In this document: positions 47,327 to 55,635 of the stretch, piece by piece
Layout: the number at the start of each line of letters is the position of its first letter
Numbering within the stretch: the stretch's first letter is position 1
DNA from: Halomonas nitroreducens
GTDB lineage: Bacteria; Pseudomonadota; Gammaproteobacteria; Pseudomonadales; Halomonadaceae
Direction: 5' to 3'
DNA length: 64,000 bases
NCBI RefSeq assembly: GCF_003966155.1
Contig: NZ_RXNS01000015.1
Coordinates: forward strand, 58,323 to 122,322
Translations under genes and position numbers: made by a program
The notes under the pieces: model-generated
Seen by the model: only the letters and a program-made list of their open reading frames with translations
Database searches by the model: none
Told to the model about the DNA's origin: nothing

Positions 47327-48072
47327 CCGGCCTCCTTCGCCGCCTTGCCGGCGCGCCGGCACTCCAGCGGGCAGTTGGCGCAGTAGCCGAGCTCGTCGAT
47401 CAGGTAGCGGATGCAGCACAGCCGGCGGATCCGCGCGGGCGCCTCGGGCGCGTCGGGCGTGACATAGCGCACCGGCCGGTAGAGCGGGTTGCGGCGGCCG
47501 TCGGGCAGGGTTCGGCTCTCCATCAGCGCCTGGGCGGGCTCGCTCACGTCCGGGGCGGCCATGGGGTGGTCGGCCAGGGCGCCGGCGAAGTGCTCGAAGT
47601 AGTTGCCGGCGTTGCTCCAGAACACCTTGGTCGAGGCCCCGGTGGCCGTGGCCAGGGCCTCGACCAGCGGCGTCAGGTGGTCGTCGAGCAGGGTGGCGAA
47701 GCGCGTCAGGGCGCCGAGCTCGGCCAGCGGGCGGCCGGCGTGGTGCAGCTCGAGGCCGGTGGTCTGGCCCTCGGCGGATTGCACCAGGTGCAGGTCGTCC
47801 AGCCCCAGCGGCAGGTCGCGCTCGAGCAGCAGGTTGGCGGCCAGGCCATGAACCGCGAGACCGCTGAAGTGCCACTTGGACCATAGCGAGGCCACCGCCC
47901 GGCGGTCGCCGTGGCCATACTGGGCGCCGAAACGCGCGAACAGCGTATCCAGGTAGGCGGGGTCGAGCAGCATGCCGGCGGGCAGGGCGTCGGGGCCGGG
48001 CGTTGGTGCGACCCGGGGCGGCGTCAGGCCCTCCAGGGGGCCGATATAGAGCGTCGACAGCGCTTGGGTCAT
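47323..48072 (-). CDS. fhuF: Siderophore-iron reductase FhuF
   Basis: 249 residues. The C-terminal [2Fe-2S] motif of FhuF is intact: C219-C220-x10-C231-x2-C234 in RLCCIRYLIDELGYCANC. Upstream it has WSKWHFSGLAVHGLAANLLL and SNAGNYFEHF, both typical of the family. FhuF reduces Fe(III) in hydroxamate siderophores such as ferrioxamine, coprogen or ferrichrome in the cytoplasm. A Fur-like site lies about 40 bases upstream and the AraC gene is translationally coupled downstream. Confidence 0.92.
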   Translation of the reverse strand: MTQALSTLYIGPLEGLTPPRVAPTPGPDALPAGMLLDPAYLDTLFARFGAQYGHGDRRAVASLWSKWHFSGLAVHGLAANLLLERDLPLGLDDLHLVQSAEGQTTGLELHHAGRPLAELGALTRFATLLDDHLTPLVEALATATGASTKVFWSNAGNYFEHFAGALADHPMAAPDVSEPAQALMESRTLPDGRRNPLYRPVRYVTPDAPEAPARIRRLCCIRYLIDELGYCANCPLECRRAGKAAKEAG

Positions 48073-48109
48073 GGTGCCTCCACCGGGGACGTCGATGCCG
48101 GATGATAAT

Positions 48110-48128
48110 TAAAATGCGAATCGTTATC
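48110..48128 (-). promoter_or_regulatory. Fur-box-like site before fhuF
   Basis: TAAAATGCGAATCGTTATC matches the Fur consensus at 14 of 19 positions and lies 38 bases from the fhuF start, in the 71-base gap after the sigma gene. Confidence 0.65.
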
Positions 48129-48143
48129 AAATGAGGCCGCGTG

Positions 48144-48650
48144 TCAGGCTGCGGCCTCCAGCTGCGCCCGGCAATGCTCGATGGCCTGGGCCACGTAGCG
48201 CCCGGCCATGCGCTCGGAGACGCCGAGGCGGCGGCCGATCTCCGCCTGGGTCAGCCCCTCGAGCCGGTGCCAGGTCAGCGCCTGCCGCAAGCGTTGTGGC
48301 AGGGCGTCCAGGGCCTCGCGCAGGCGCATCAGGTGGAGGTGGTGCTCGGTCGCTTCCTCGGGACAGGGGCGCGGACAGGACAGACACAGGGCGGGGTCGT
48401 CCAGGGGGTGGCTGACGGGACGCGAGCGGCAGCGTCGATGATGGTCGATGACCAGGTTGCGGGCCATGCGGAACAGGTAGGCCCGGGGCTCCTCGAGCCG
48501 GCCGGGCTCGGGGTGCTGGCCGAGGCGCAGGAAGACCTCCTGGCAGAGGTCCTCGGCGAGGTGGGGACACTGCAGCTGGCGCCGCAGGTAGCCAGCGAGG
48601 TCCGTGGCGTAACGCTGGAAGAGGGCATCGAGATCGGGGTGGGCAGTCAT
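48144..48650 (-). CDS. FecI-like ECF sigma factor
   Basis: 168 residues. Region sigma-2: LFQRYATDLAGYLRRQL, AEDLCQEVFLRL, RAYLFRMARNLVIDHHRR. Region sigma-4: LRQALTWHRLEGLTQAEIGRRLGVSERMAGRYVAQAIEHC. This is the iron-starvation sigma type. The linker between the two regions holds C74 and a C-x2-C-x3-C cluster (C89, C92, C96), not seen in E. coli FecI as I recall it. There is no fecR anti-sigma gene beside it and no receptor in the window has a signalling domain. A strong Fur box lies 38 bases upstream, so iron limitation alone may switch it on. Confidence 0.9.
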   Translation of the reverse strand: MTAHPDLDALFQRYATDLAGYLRRQLQCPHLAEDLCQEVFLRLGQHPEPGRLEEPRAYLFRMARNLVIDHHRRCRSRPVSHPLDDPALCLSCPRPCPEEATEHHLHLMRLREALDALPQRLRQALTWHRLEGLTQAEIGRRLGVSERMAGRYVAQAIEHCRAQLEAAA

Positions 48651-48688
48651 GCGAGCTCCGTCCTGGGAACCGAAGTCGCGTATTCTAT

Positions 48689-48707
48689 GATAATGAGACT
48701 TATTATC
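48689..48707 (-). promoter_or_regulatory. Strong Fur box before the ECF sigma gene
   Basis: GATAATGAGACTTATTATC matches the 19-bp Fur consensus at 16 of 19 positions, with perfect GATAAT / ATTATC arms. It lies 38 bases before the sigma gene and just after the end of the synthetase gene. Confidence 0.88.
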
Positions 48708-48762
48708 AAATATAGTTGGCCAGGCATCCCCCGCCGAGGCGACGCCTGGCCAGCGGATGGTG

Positions 48763-51210
48763 TCAGGCCAGGGCGTCCTCGCTGGCGTGATTGGTCGCGG
48801 TCTGCGGGCGATAGGCGGCGATGGGATTGACCAGGGTGCCGGCGAACTGGAGGTTCTTCGCCGGATCGGCCAGGTCGATCATCTGCTGGTGGTTGTTGAG
48901 CTGCAGCCGGTTCAGGCAGGAGCGGGTGAACTCCGGGGCGAAGAGGTCGTGCCGGGCGAACTTCTCGGCGAACTCGGGGTGGTCCTGCTGGTAGTCGATG
49001 ACGCAGCGGGCCACCCGCTCCCAGAACTCGCCCTCGGTGATGTCGCCCTGTTCGACGAGGATCGGGGCCACGAAGCGCAGGAAGCAGTCGAAGACGTCGG
49101 TGAAGATCGACAGCACCTTGAGCGGCTCGGGCACCTCGACGGCGATGCGCGAGATGGCCTCGGGCAGCGCCACCTCGGTGTTCATGATGCCGATCTCCTC
49201 GGCGATGTCCTTCATGATGGCGCGCACCGGCACGCCGTCCTCGAGCTGCAGGATCAGGTTCTCGCCGTGGGGCATGAACACCAGGTCGTAGGCGTAGAAG
49301 CAGTGCAGCAGCGGGCGGAAGTAGACCCGCAGGTAGCGGTCCAGCCAGTCGCGGGTGGCGAGCCCCGAGGTGGCGATGAGCCGGGGCAGCAGGGCTCGCT
49401 CGTCGGCGTCCACGTGGAGCAGGGCGGCCATGGTCATCAGCCGCTGGCCGTCCTGCTGGTAGCGCACCGGGCTCTCCCGCCACAGGCAGGCCAGCATCTT
49501 CTTGTAGGCGCTGTAGCGGTCGAAGGCCGGCTCGATGGCATCGCGCCTGAAGCCGATGGCCGCCTCCTCGCGCAGCACCGTGAAGCCCTGGGCACGCAGC
49601 TCAGGGTCGCCGTCGACCAGGGCCTTGATCCAGTCGTTGATGGCCGGGGTGGCGCGCATGTAGTTGGGCGAGAGGCCGCGCATGAAGCCCATGTTGAGGA
49701 TCGACAGGGCCGTCTTCACGTAGCGCCGGCTCGGCTGGCTGACGTTGAACCAGGTGCGGATCGACTGCTGGGCGCGGTACTGGTCGTGGCCGTAGCCCAG
49801 GCAGACGATGCGGCCCCGGGCCACCTCGGCGGCGAAGGTGATGGCCAGCTTGTGGAACCACTGCCAGGGATGGGCGGGCATCAGCAGGTAGTCCGCCGGG
49901 GCGAGGCCGCGGGCCTCGAGCCGGCGGTGGAAGTCGGCGAGCGTCGCCTCGCCCAGCTCGTCGCGCAGCAGGGCCATGTAGTCCAGGCCCTCGATGGCGC
50001 TGTAGTGGGCGTCCTCGCGGTGCACGGCCAGCCACACCAGGGTGATGGGGGCGGCGGCCTCCGGCGCGAAGGCATGGTAGTCCACGGCGTCGAAGCCCAT
50101 GCGGCCGTTGTTGGCCACGAACACCGGGTGGCCCTCGGTCATGGCGGCCTCCAGGGTCTGGAAGTCGGCGTCGACCAGGCCGTCGGCGTCGGGGCGGGTG
50201 CCGGCGAGCTTGTAGGCGCCGCCGAACAGGGTGCTGGCGACCTCCTCCAGGTAGACCGGCAGCATCTCGTCGCCGATGCCCAGGGAGCGGCGGAACTCGA
50301 GGATGAACGCCTGGGCGTCGAGCTCCGCCGGGGCGCCGTCGACGCGCTTCTCGAGGGAGTCGAGGTCGATCACCCAGTGATCCAGCGCCAGGCGGCGGGC
50401 GCGGAAGCGGTACTCGGCCGCCTCGTCCGGGGCGGCCAGCCGGTAGTCGCCGTGGCCGTCCGCGTCGACGGACAGCGCCTCGGGCGCCAGCAGCCGCTCA
50501 TGGGTGAACTCGGCGATGGCCTTGCGGATCAGCCAGCGGTTGGCTCGGGCCCAGAGTTCGGGGGTCAGGTGGTCGGCGGCGCGGGCCGGGTCGGCGGCCA
50601 GGCTCGGGTCCAGGCGCGGGTTCTCGGCGCTCACCGCCGAGGCGAAGGCCGCCCGGTCGCAGAAGGCCAGGTGGGCGGTCTTCTCGGGAAGCTCGACCTC
50701 GCGGTCGTAGACGAAGCCGACCCGGCGGTTGAGCGGATGGATCTTGCGATTGTTGACGTCCGGCTCCACCACCACTCGCCGCGTATCGGCATCCTCGAAC
50801 ATGAAGGCCAGGATGGTGGTGATCACCTGGGCGCTGAAGCCGGGCAGCGGCGTCTCGGCCGGGGCTACCAGGAAGTGCATGCCGCGGTCGCCTTCGGCCA
50901 CCGCGTAGTGCTCGCCGATGGGATCGTGGCGGGGGTCGTAGCACTCCACCAGGAAGGCCGGCTCGCCGTCGAACAGCCCCAGGTAGCCCTGGGCGTGGTC
51001 GCTCTCCTGGAGGTCGCGGTAGAAGGCCTGGACCCGCTCCGGCGAGTGGCCCTGCATGCCCCAGAAACGGGCCCGGGGTGCGCTGACCCAGGCATGGATC
51101 CGCGCCAGGTCCTCGGGCAGGTGCAGCGGGCGCAGGCTGAAGGTGCCCAGCCCCTGGACGTGGCGTGAATAGGTGATGCGGGTGGTCGGGGTCGGGTGGA
51201 AGAGGTTCAT
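48763..51210 (-). CDS. Acyltransferase-NIS siderophore synthetase fusion (BibC-like)
   Basis: 815 residues in two parts. Residues 1 to about 190 are a GNAT-type acyl-CoA N-acyltransferase (FSLRPLHLPEDLARIHAWV, YLGLFDGEPAFLVECYDP, RRVVVEPDVNNRKIHPLNRRVGF), like IucB/DesC. Residues about 215-815 are an IucA/IucC-family NIS synthetase: EGHPVFVANNGRMGF, LLMPAHPWQWFHKL, SIRTWFNVSQPSRRYVKTAL, FMPHGENLIL and a FhuF-like end, LNRLQLNNHQQMIDL. Acylates an N-hydroxydiamine and then condenses the monomers, as in BibC (bisucaberin) or DesC plus DesD (desferrioxamine). Last gene of the minus-strand biosynthetic operon, three bases after the MFS gene. Confidence 0.92.
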   Translation of the reverse strand: MNLFHPTPTTRITYSRHVQGLGTFSLRPLHLPEDLARIHAWVSAPRARFWGMQGHSPERVQAFYRDLQESDHAQGYLGLFDGEPAFLVECYDPRHDPIGEHYAVAEGDRGMHFLVAPAETPLPGFSAQVITTILAFMFEDADTRRVVVEPDVNNRKIHPLNRRVGFVYDREVELPEKTAHLAFCDRAAFASAVSAENPRLDPSLAADPARAADHLTPELWARANRWLIRKAIAEFTHERLLAPEALSVDADGHGDYRLAAPDEAAEYRFRARRLALDHWVIDLDSLEKRVDGAPAELDAQAFILEFRRSLGIGDEMLPVYLEEVASTLFGGAYKLAGTRPDADGLVDADFQTLEAAMTEGHPVFVANNGRMGFDAVDYHAFAPEAAAPITLVWLAVHREDAHYSAIEGLDYMALLRDELGEATLADFHRRLEARGLAPADYLLMPAHPWQWFHKLAITFAAEVARGRIVCLGYGHDQYRAQQSIRTWFNVSQPSRRYVKTALSILNMGFMRGLSPNYMRATPAINDWIKALVDGDPELRAQGFTVLREEAAIGFRRDAIEPAFDRYSAYKKMLACLWRESPVRYQQDGQRLMTMAALLHVDADERALLPRLIATSGLATRDWLDRYLRVYFRPLLHCFYAYDLVFMPHGENLILQLEDGVPVRAIMKDIAEEIGIMNTEVALPEAISRIAVEVPEPLKVLSIFTDVFDCFLRFVAPILVEQGDITEGEFWERVARCVIDYQQDHPEFAEKFARHDLFAPEFTRSCLNRLQLNNHQQMIDLADPAKNLQFAGTLVNPIAAYRPQTATNHASEDALA

Positions 51211-51213
51211 GGG

Positions 51214-52386
51214 TCAGGTCCTTGCAGAAACGGGGTCGGTGGGCCGCGCCGGGGTTGCCTCGGCGCGGGCCAGCAGCAGGCGATGGGCCAGGGCGCAGAG
51301 GACGAAGCCCAGCGCGGCGACGAGGAAGGGGCTGGCCAGGCCCTGGGCGTCGACCAGGCGGCCGGCGCCCCAGGAGGCGACGAGCACGCCGAGCCCCTGG
51401 AAGACATGGATCTTGCTGAAGTCGCTGGCGTAGCGCGCCGGGGTGCTGAGCTGGAAGATGCGCACCTCCAGGCGCACGGTGACGCGGAACAGCGCCCAGC
51501 CGAACAGCAGGCGGCCAGCCAGGATGGCGGCGATCTCGCCGCTGGCCTGCAGCAGCAGGCCGGTGAGGCCGATGGCCAGCGGCAGGATGATGGCCTCGCC
51601 CCCGGGGCGGCGGCCCAGCAGGTCGAGGGCCAGCAGGGCCACGGCCACGCCGCCGGGGATGGCGAAGACCGCGCCGGCCAGCACCTCGCCGGGCAGGCCC
51701 GAGGCCAGCGCCCAGTACTGGGCGAAGAAGGGCCTCGCCAGGTAGGCGCTGAAGTAGAACAGCAGCATCACCACGCCCAGGCGCAGGATGGCGCCGCTGG
51801 TGCCTGGGGCCGGCGGGGTGGCGGGAGCGGCATGGGGCGCCCGGCCGCGACGCAGGAGCAGCAGGCAGACCGCCACCTGGAGAGCATCGCTGACCGCCAT
51901 CACCCGGAATACCTGGGCCGCCTGCCAGTGCTCCAGCACCAGGCCGCCGATCACGGCGCCGAGGATGCCGCCGGCATGCACTACCACCGAGAGCAACCCG
52001 ATCAGGGTGGTGTGGCGATGCTGGGGCTCGAAGTGCATCAGGTAGGGGTAGACCAGCAGGTAGCTGGCCTTGGCCACCAGCATGGCCAGCGACAGGCCCC
52101 AGAACCACGGCAGCGAGGTGACCACCGCACAGGACAGGCTCAGGCCACCGGCCAGCACCTGGGTGCCGATCAGCAGGCGCAGGGTGCCGGCCCGGCGCGC
52201 CAGTCGCGCCCAGCCGGGCAGCGCCAGCATCACCACCAGGCAGCTCATGGCCAGGTAGGCGCCGACGTGGGACGGGGCGGTCACGCCGAAGCGCTCGGCG
52301 AAGAACTGCGGGTAGAAGGGCAGCAGCATGGCGTCGCTGACCACCGCCACCGCGGTCACGGCCACCAGCCAGGGGGTCGGGCTCAT
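51214..52386 (-). CDS. MFS transporter of the siderophore operon, putative exporter
   Basis: 390 residues from ATG 52386, overlapping the hydroxylase stop by four bases (ATGA); the long open frame upstream is shadow of the hydroxylase. About twelve helices; features include AMLLPFYPQFFAERFGV and YLVYPYLMHFEPQHRH. Its place between the hydroxylase and synthetase genes, with coupling on both sides, makes it the likely exporter of the newly made siderophore. No substrate motif is known for this branch. Confidence 0.87.
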   Translation of the reverse strand: MSPTPWLVAVTAVAVVSDAMLLPFYPQFFAERFGVTAPSHVGAYLAMSCLVVMLALPGWARLARRAGTLRLLIGTQVLAGGLSLSCAVVTSLPWFWGLSLAMLVAKASYLLVYPYLMHFEPQHRHTTLIGLLSVVVHAGGILGAVIGGLVLEHWQAAQVFRVMAVSDALQVAVCLLLLRRGRAPHAAPATPPAPGTSGAILRLGVVMLLFYFSAYLARPFFAQYWALASGLPGEVLAGAVFAIPGGVAVALLALDLLGRRPGGEAIILPLAIGLTGLLLQASGEIAAILAGRLLFGWALFRVTVRLEVRIFQLSTPARYASDFSKIHVFQGLGVLVASWGAGRLVDAQGLASPFLVAALGFVLCALAHRLLLARAEATPARPTDPVSART

Positions 52387-53711
52387 GCGGGCTCCGCGTC
52401 CATGGGTTCGAAGACGGCCTCGCTGGGGGCGCCGAAGCGCTGGTAGGCGATGCGCTCCTCGATGGGGTAGACCTCCCGGCCGGTCAGGGCGCGGATGATG
52501 CAGGCGTTGCGGTAGGGGCCCATGCCCAGGTCCGGCGCCACCAGGCTGTGGGTGTGCAGCTCGGCGTTCTGCACGAAGATCTCGCCGCACCCGCCGTCGA
52601 TGTCGTAGAAGCGGCCCACCGCGTAGCGCCCGGCGTCGTCGAAGGCGATGCGCGAGGTGATGGGCGCCAGGAAGTCCGGCATGTGGTAGCGGTAGCCGGT
52701 GGCCATGATCAGCGCCGGGGTGCGGTGGCGGAAGTGACGCCGCTGCTCGCTGTGCCACAGGGTCAGCTCGTACTCGCCGCGCGCGGCGTCATGGCGGCAG
52801 GTCTCCAGGCTGGTGTTGGTCAGCAGGTCGGAACGCACCTCGCCGCCCAGCTCCTTGGCGTAGCGCAGCTCGTAGATGGCGTCGATCAGCTCCAGGTTGA
52901 TGCCCTTGTAGAGGCTCTTCTGCTGCTGCATCAGGGTGTTGCGGGTGGCCTCGGGCAGGGCGTGGAAGTAGTCGATGTAGTCCGGCGAGGTCATCTCCAG
53001 GGTCAGCTTGCCGTACTCCAGCGGGAAGAAGCGCGGCGAGCGGGTGATCCAGTCGAGCCGGTAGCCGAAGCGGTCGATGTCGGCGAGCAGGTCGTGGTAG
53101 ATCTCGGCCGCGCTCTGGCCGCTGCCGACCAGGGTGATGGCCGCCTGGCGCTGCAGCTCGGCCTTGTGCTCCAGGTACTCGCTGGAGTGCAGCGGGCGCG
53201 GGTCCAGGTCGCGGCAGCCCTCCGGCAGGTAGGGCGTGGTGCCGGTGCCGAGCACCAGGTGCCGGGCCAGGTGGACCCGGGCCTCGCCGCTTCCGGTGTC
53301 GCGGCAGCTCACCCGGTAGACGCCCTCTGCCGCATCGAAGTCGATGCGGGTCACCTCGGTGCCGAAGCGAATGCTGTCGAGCTGCTCGACGGCCCACTGG
53401 CAGTAGCGGTTGTACTCGTTGCGCAGCAGGAAGAAGTTCTCGCGGATGTAGAAGTTGTAGAGCCGGCCCTGCTGCTTCAGGTAGTTGAGCACGCTGAAGC
53501 GGCTGGTGGGGTCGGCCATGGTGACCAGGTCCGACATGAAGGGGGTCTGCAGGGTGGCGTCCTCCAGCAGCATGCCGGGGTGCCAGTCGAAGCCGTCGCG
53601 GCGTTCCAGGAAGACACCGTCGAGTTCCTCGATGGGGTCGGTCAGGCAAGCGAGGCCCAGGTTGAAGGGCCCGAGGCCGATGGCGATAAAGTCGTGGACG
53701 TGTTGGGTCAT
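52383..53711 (-). CDS. Lysine/ornithine-type N-monooxygenase (diamine N-hydroxylase)
   Basis: 442 residues from ATG 53711. FAD-binding GLGPFNLG (12-19), substrate/NADPH region FMSDLVTMADPTSRFS, NADPH motif VGSGQSAAEI (195-204) and ATGYRYHMPDFL near residue 350. This is the IucD/PvdA/DesB family, which hydroxylates the terminal amine of lysine, ornithine or, when paired with a decarboxylase, cadaverine or putrescine. It starts 19 bases after the decarboxylase stop, so the diamine is the likely substrate. Confidence 0.92.
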   Translation of the reverse strand: MTQHVHDFIAIGLGPFNLGLACLTDPIEELDGVFLERRDGFDWHPGMLLEDATLQTPFMSDLVTMADPTSRFSVLNYLKQQGRLYNFYIRENFFLLRNEYNRYCQWAVEQLDSIRFGTEVTRIDFDAAEGVYRVSCRDTGSGEARVHLARHLVLGTGTTPYLPEGCRDLDPRPLHSSEYLEHKAELQRQAAITLVGSGQSAAEIYHDLLADIDRFGYRLDWITRSPRFFPLEYGKLTLEMTSPDYIDYFHALPEATRNTLMQQQKSLYKGINLELIDAIYELRYAKELGGEVRSDLLTNTSLETCRHDAARGEYELTLWHSEQRRHFRHRTPALIMATGYRYHMPDFLAPITSRIAFDDAGRYAVGRFYDIDGGCGEIFVQNAELHTHSLVAPDLGMGPYRNACIIRALTGREVYPIEERIAYQRFGAPSEAVFEPMDAEPA

Positions 53712-53730
53712 GGTCGTGTCTCGCTGGAAT

Positions 53731-55278
53731 TCAGGAAGCGGCGGCGCGGGTCGGGGCCTGGGCCTCGCACCAGTCACGGCCGTGGTGGACGATGCGCTCG
53801 ACGATGGCGGTGAGGTCCTCGAGGCGGGTGTCGGGGTTGAGCAGGGTGAACTTGAGGTAGCGCTTCCCAGCGACCCGGGTGGCGGCGATCACCGCCTCGC
53901 TGTTCCGTGACAACGCCGTGCGCACATGGGCGTTGAGCTCGTCGAGCTCGGCGTCGGTGAGGCCCGCCGGGCGGTAGCGGAACACCAGGGTGCTCATGGG
54001 CGGGGCGAGCAGCACCTCGACCTCAGGCTGGCGGGCCAGCGCCGCGTGGGCCTCGCCGGCCAGGTCGATGACCCGCTCGAACATCTCGCCCAGGGCGTCG
54101 GCGCCCATGATGCGCAGGGTTAGCCACAGCTTGAGGGCATCGAAACGCCTGGTGGTCTGCAGACTCTTGTTGACCTGGTCCGGGGTGCCGGCCTCGGCCT
54201 GGCACAGCGGGTTGAGGTAGTCGGCGTGGTAGGTGACGTGGCGCAGGTCGCTGCGCCGACGCACCAGGAAGGCGCTGCAGCTTACCGGCTGGAAAAAGGT
54301 CTTGTGGTAGTCGACGGTCACCGAGTCGGCGTACTCGATGCCTGCCAGGCGGTGACGATAGCGATGCGAGCACAGCAGGCCCCCGCCATAGGCGGCATCC
54401 ACGTGCAGCCAGATGCCGTGCTCGCGGCACAGCGCGGCGATCTCCTCGAGGGGATCGATGCTGCCGAAGTCGGTGGTGCCGGCGGTGGCCACCACGGCGA
54501 GGGGGATCAGGCCCATCGCCAGGCACTCCTCCAGGCGGGCCTTGAGGGCCGCGGGGTCCATGCGGTACTGATCGTCACAGGCCACCGGCATCACCGCCTG
54601 GTAGCCGAGCCCGAGGATCGCCGCCGACTTCTGCAGGCTGAAGTGGCTGACCTCGGAGCCGAGGATGCGCAGCCGCTGGTGGCCCGGCGGCAGCCCCTGC
54701 TGCTTGTTGCCGCCGTGGCCGGCCAGCTTTGCGCCATAGTGATCCCGGGCGATCATCAGCGCCATCAGGTTCGACTGGGTGCCGCCGCTGGTGAAGACCC
54801 CGTCGGCGTCCTCGCCCAGGCCGATGCGGCTGGCCGTCCAGTCGATTAGCGACTGCTCGATGAAGGTGCCGCCGGCGCTCTGGTCGAAGGTGTCCAGCGA
54901 GGAGTTGATCGGCGAGAGAATCGCCTCGGCGAGGATGCCGGGCAGCACGATGGGGCAGTTGAGGTGCGCCACGTAGCGGGGATGATGGAAGTAGACGGCA
55001 TCGTCCAGGTAGACCCGCTCCAGTTCCTCCAGGGCCGGGCGCAGCTCGCCGAGGGGCGCGTCCAGGTCGATGGCCGCGAAGAGCCCCTCGAGATCCTCGG
55101 GGCGCGCGCCGGTGAAGGGCCGCTCCACGTGGGCCACCTTGCGCCGCACCAGGTCGATGCAGCGGGTCGCCTGCTGCCAGTAGGCCTCGGCGTGACGGGC
55201 ATTGAACAGCTGGTCCATCGCCAGGGGGGCCGGCTCGGTGCCGATGTTCGGCCCCCGTTCCTCTAGCCGTGTCGTCAT
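53731..55278 (-). CDS. PLP-dependent amino acid decarboxylase (DesA-like)
   Basis: 515 residues, group II decarboxylase. Cofactor features: SGGTQSNLMAL (164-174), D294 in LHVDAAYGGG, and the Schiff-base K326 in VDYHKTFFQP. The HPRYVAHLNCPIVLPGILAEAI region fits DesA-type lysine decarboxylases of siderophore pathways, also related to diaminobutyrate decarboxylases. It would supply cadaverine (or putrescine/diaminopropane) to the N-hydroxylase. First gene of the biosynthetic operon; AAGGTGA precedes the ATG and a Fur-like site lies about 90 bases upstream. Confidence 0.9.
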   Translation of the reverse strand: MTTRLEERGPNIGTEPAPLAMDQLFNARHAEAYWQQATRCIDLVRRKVAHVERPFTGARPEDLEGLFAAIDLDAPLGELRPALEELERVYLDDAVYFHHPRYVAHLNCPIVLPGILAEAILSPINSSLDTFDQSAGGTFIEQSLIDWTASRIGLGEDADGVFTSGGTQSNLMALMIARDHYGAKLAGHGGNKQQGLPPGHQRLRILGSEVSHFSLQKSAAILGLGYQAVMPVACDDQYRMDPAALKARLEECLAMGLIPLAVVATAGTTDFGSIDPLEEIAALCREHGIWLHVDAAYGGGLLCSHRYRHRLAGIEYADSVTVDYHKTFFQPVSCSAFLVRRRSDLRHVTYHADYLNPLCQAEAGTPDQVNKSLQTTRRFDALKLWLTLRIMGADALGEMFERVIDLAGEAHAALARQPEVEVLLAPPMSTLVFRYRPAGLTDAELDELNAHVRTALSRNSEAVIAATRVAGKRYLKFTLLNPDTRLEDLTAIVERIVHHGRDWCEAQAPTRAAAS

Positions 55279-55368
55279 GGGGTCACCTTGTCAGTTCGTC
55301 GCTGCCGGGCCCCGGGCCCGGCTTGGGGGTATCGAACGGTGCCTCGCGGAGGCGAGGCAGGCTCGTAT

Positions 55369-55387
55369 GAGAATGCGAATGCTTTTC
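55369..55387 (-). promoter_or_regulatory. Fur-box-like site before the biosynthetic operon
   Basis: GAGAATGCGAATGCTTTTC matches the 19-bp Fur consensus at 13 positions; the surrounding ATGAGAATGCGAATGC contains overlapping half-sites. It lies 91 bases from the decarboxylase start and would repress siderophore synthesis when iron is sufficient. Confidence 0.6.
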
Positions 55388-55584
55388 ATTTATTAGTTGT
55401 GGCCCCATGGATGACGCAGGAGCCGACGGGTTCTGAACCGCGACGACGACATTTTTTCTGGCGGCGAGGAAGGGGGCTGGAGAACAGGGTGGCTTGGAGG
55501 AAGAGTGGCCGGCCGAGGCGATCGTCACTTCATTCGACATGGAGGCGGGCACTTATCCACCGCACCGTCGAAGGTCCAGGGAAA

Positions 55585-55605
55585 CGCCCACCGCAAGGGT
55601 GGGCG
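55585..55605 (-). terminator. Terminator after the IutA-like receptor gene
   Basis: Eight-base-pair stem CGCCCACC / GGTGGGCG with a five-base loop, followed on the minus strand by TTTCCC. Lies about 30 bases after the receptor stop codon. Confidence 0.6.
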
Positions 55606-55635
55606 CAGGACGATTGAAACCGGCGGGGCGGCCGA

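Larger units (their letters stand above)
55279..55635. other. Intergenic region before the siderophore biosynthetic operon
   Basis: 357 bases between the decarboxylase gene and the end of the IutA-like receptor gene, both read leftward. It contains the Fur-like site at 55369-55387, a CGCCTCGCGGAGGCG inverted repeat around 55340-55355 in the leader, and the receptor's terminator at 55585-55605. The stretch 55390-55580 holds no convincing gene. Confidence 0.6.

Noticed and set aside
46382..48130. 582-codon frame suggesting an N-terminally extended AraC regulator
   Set aside because: The extra part is an out-of-frame reading of fhuF. The AraC gene has a coupled ATG at 47326.
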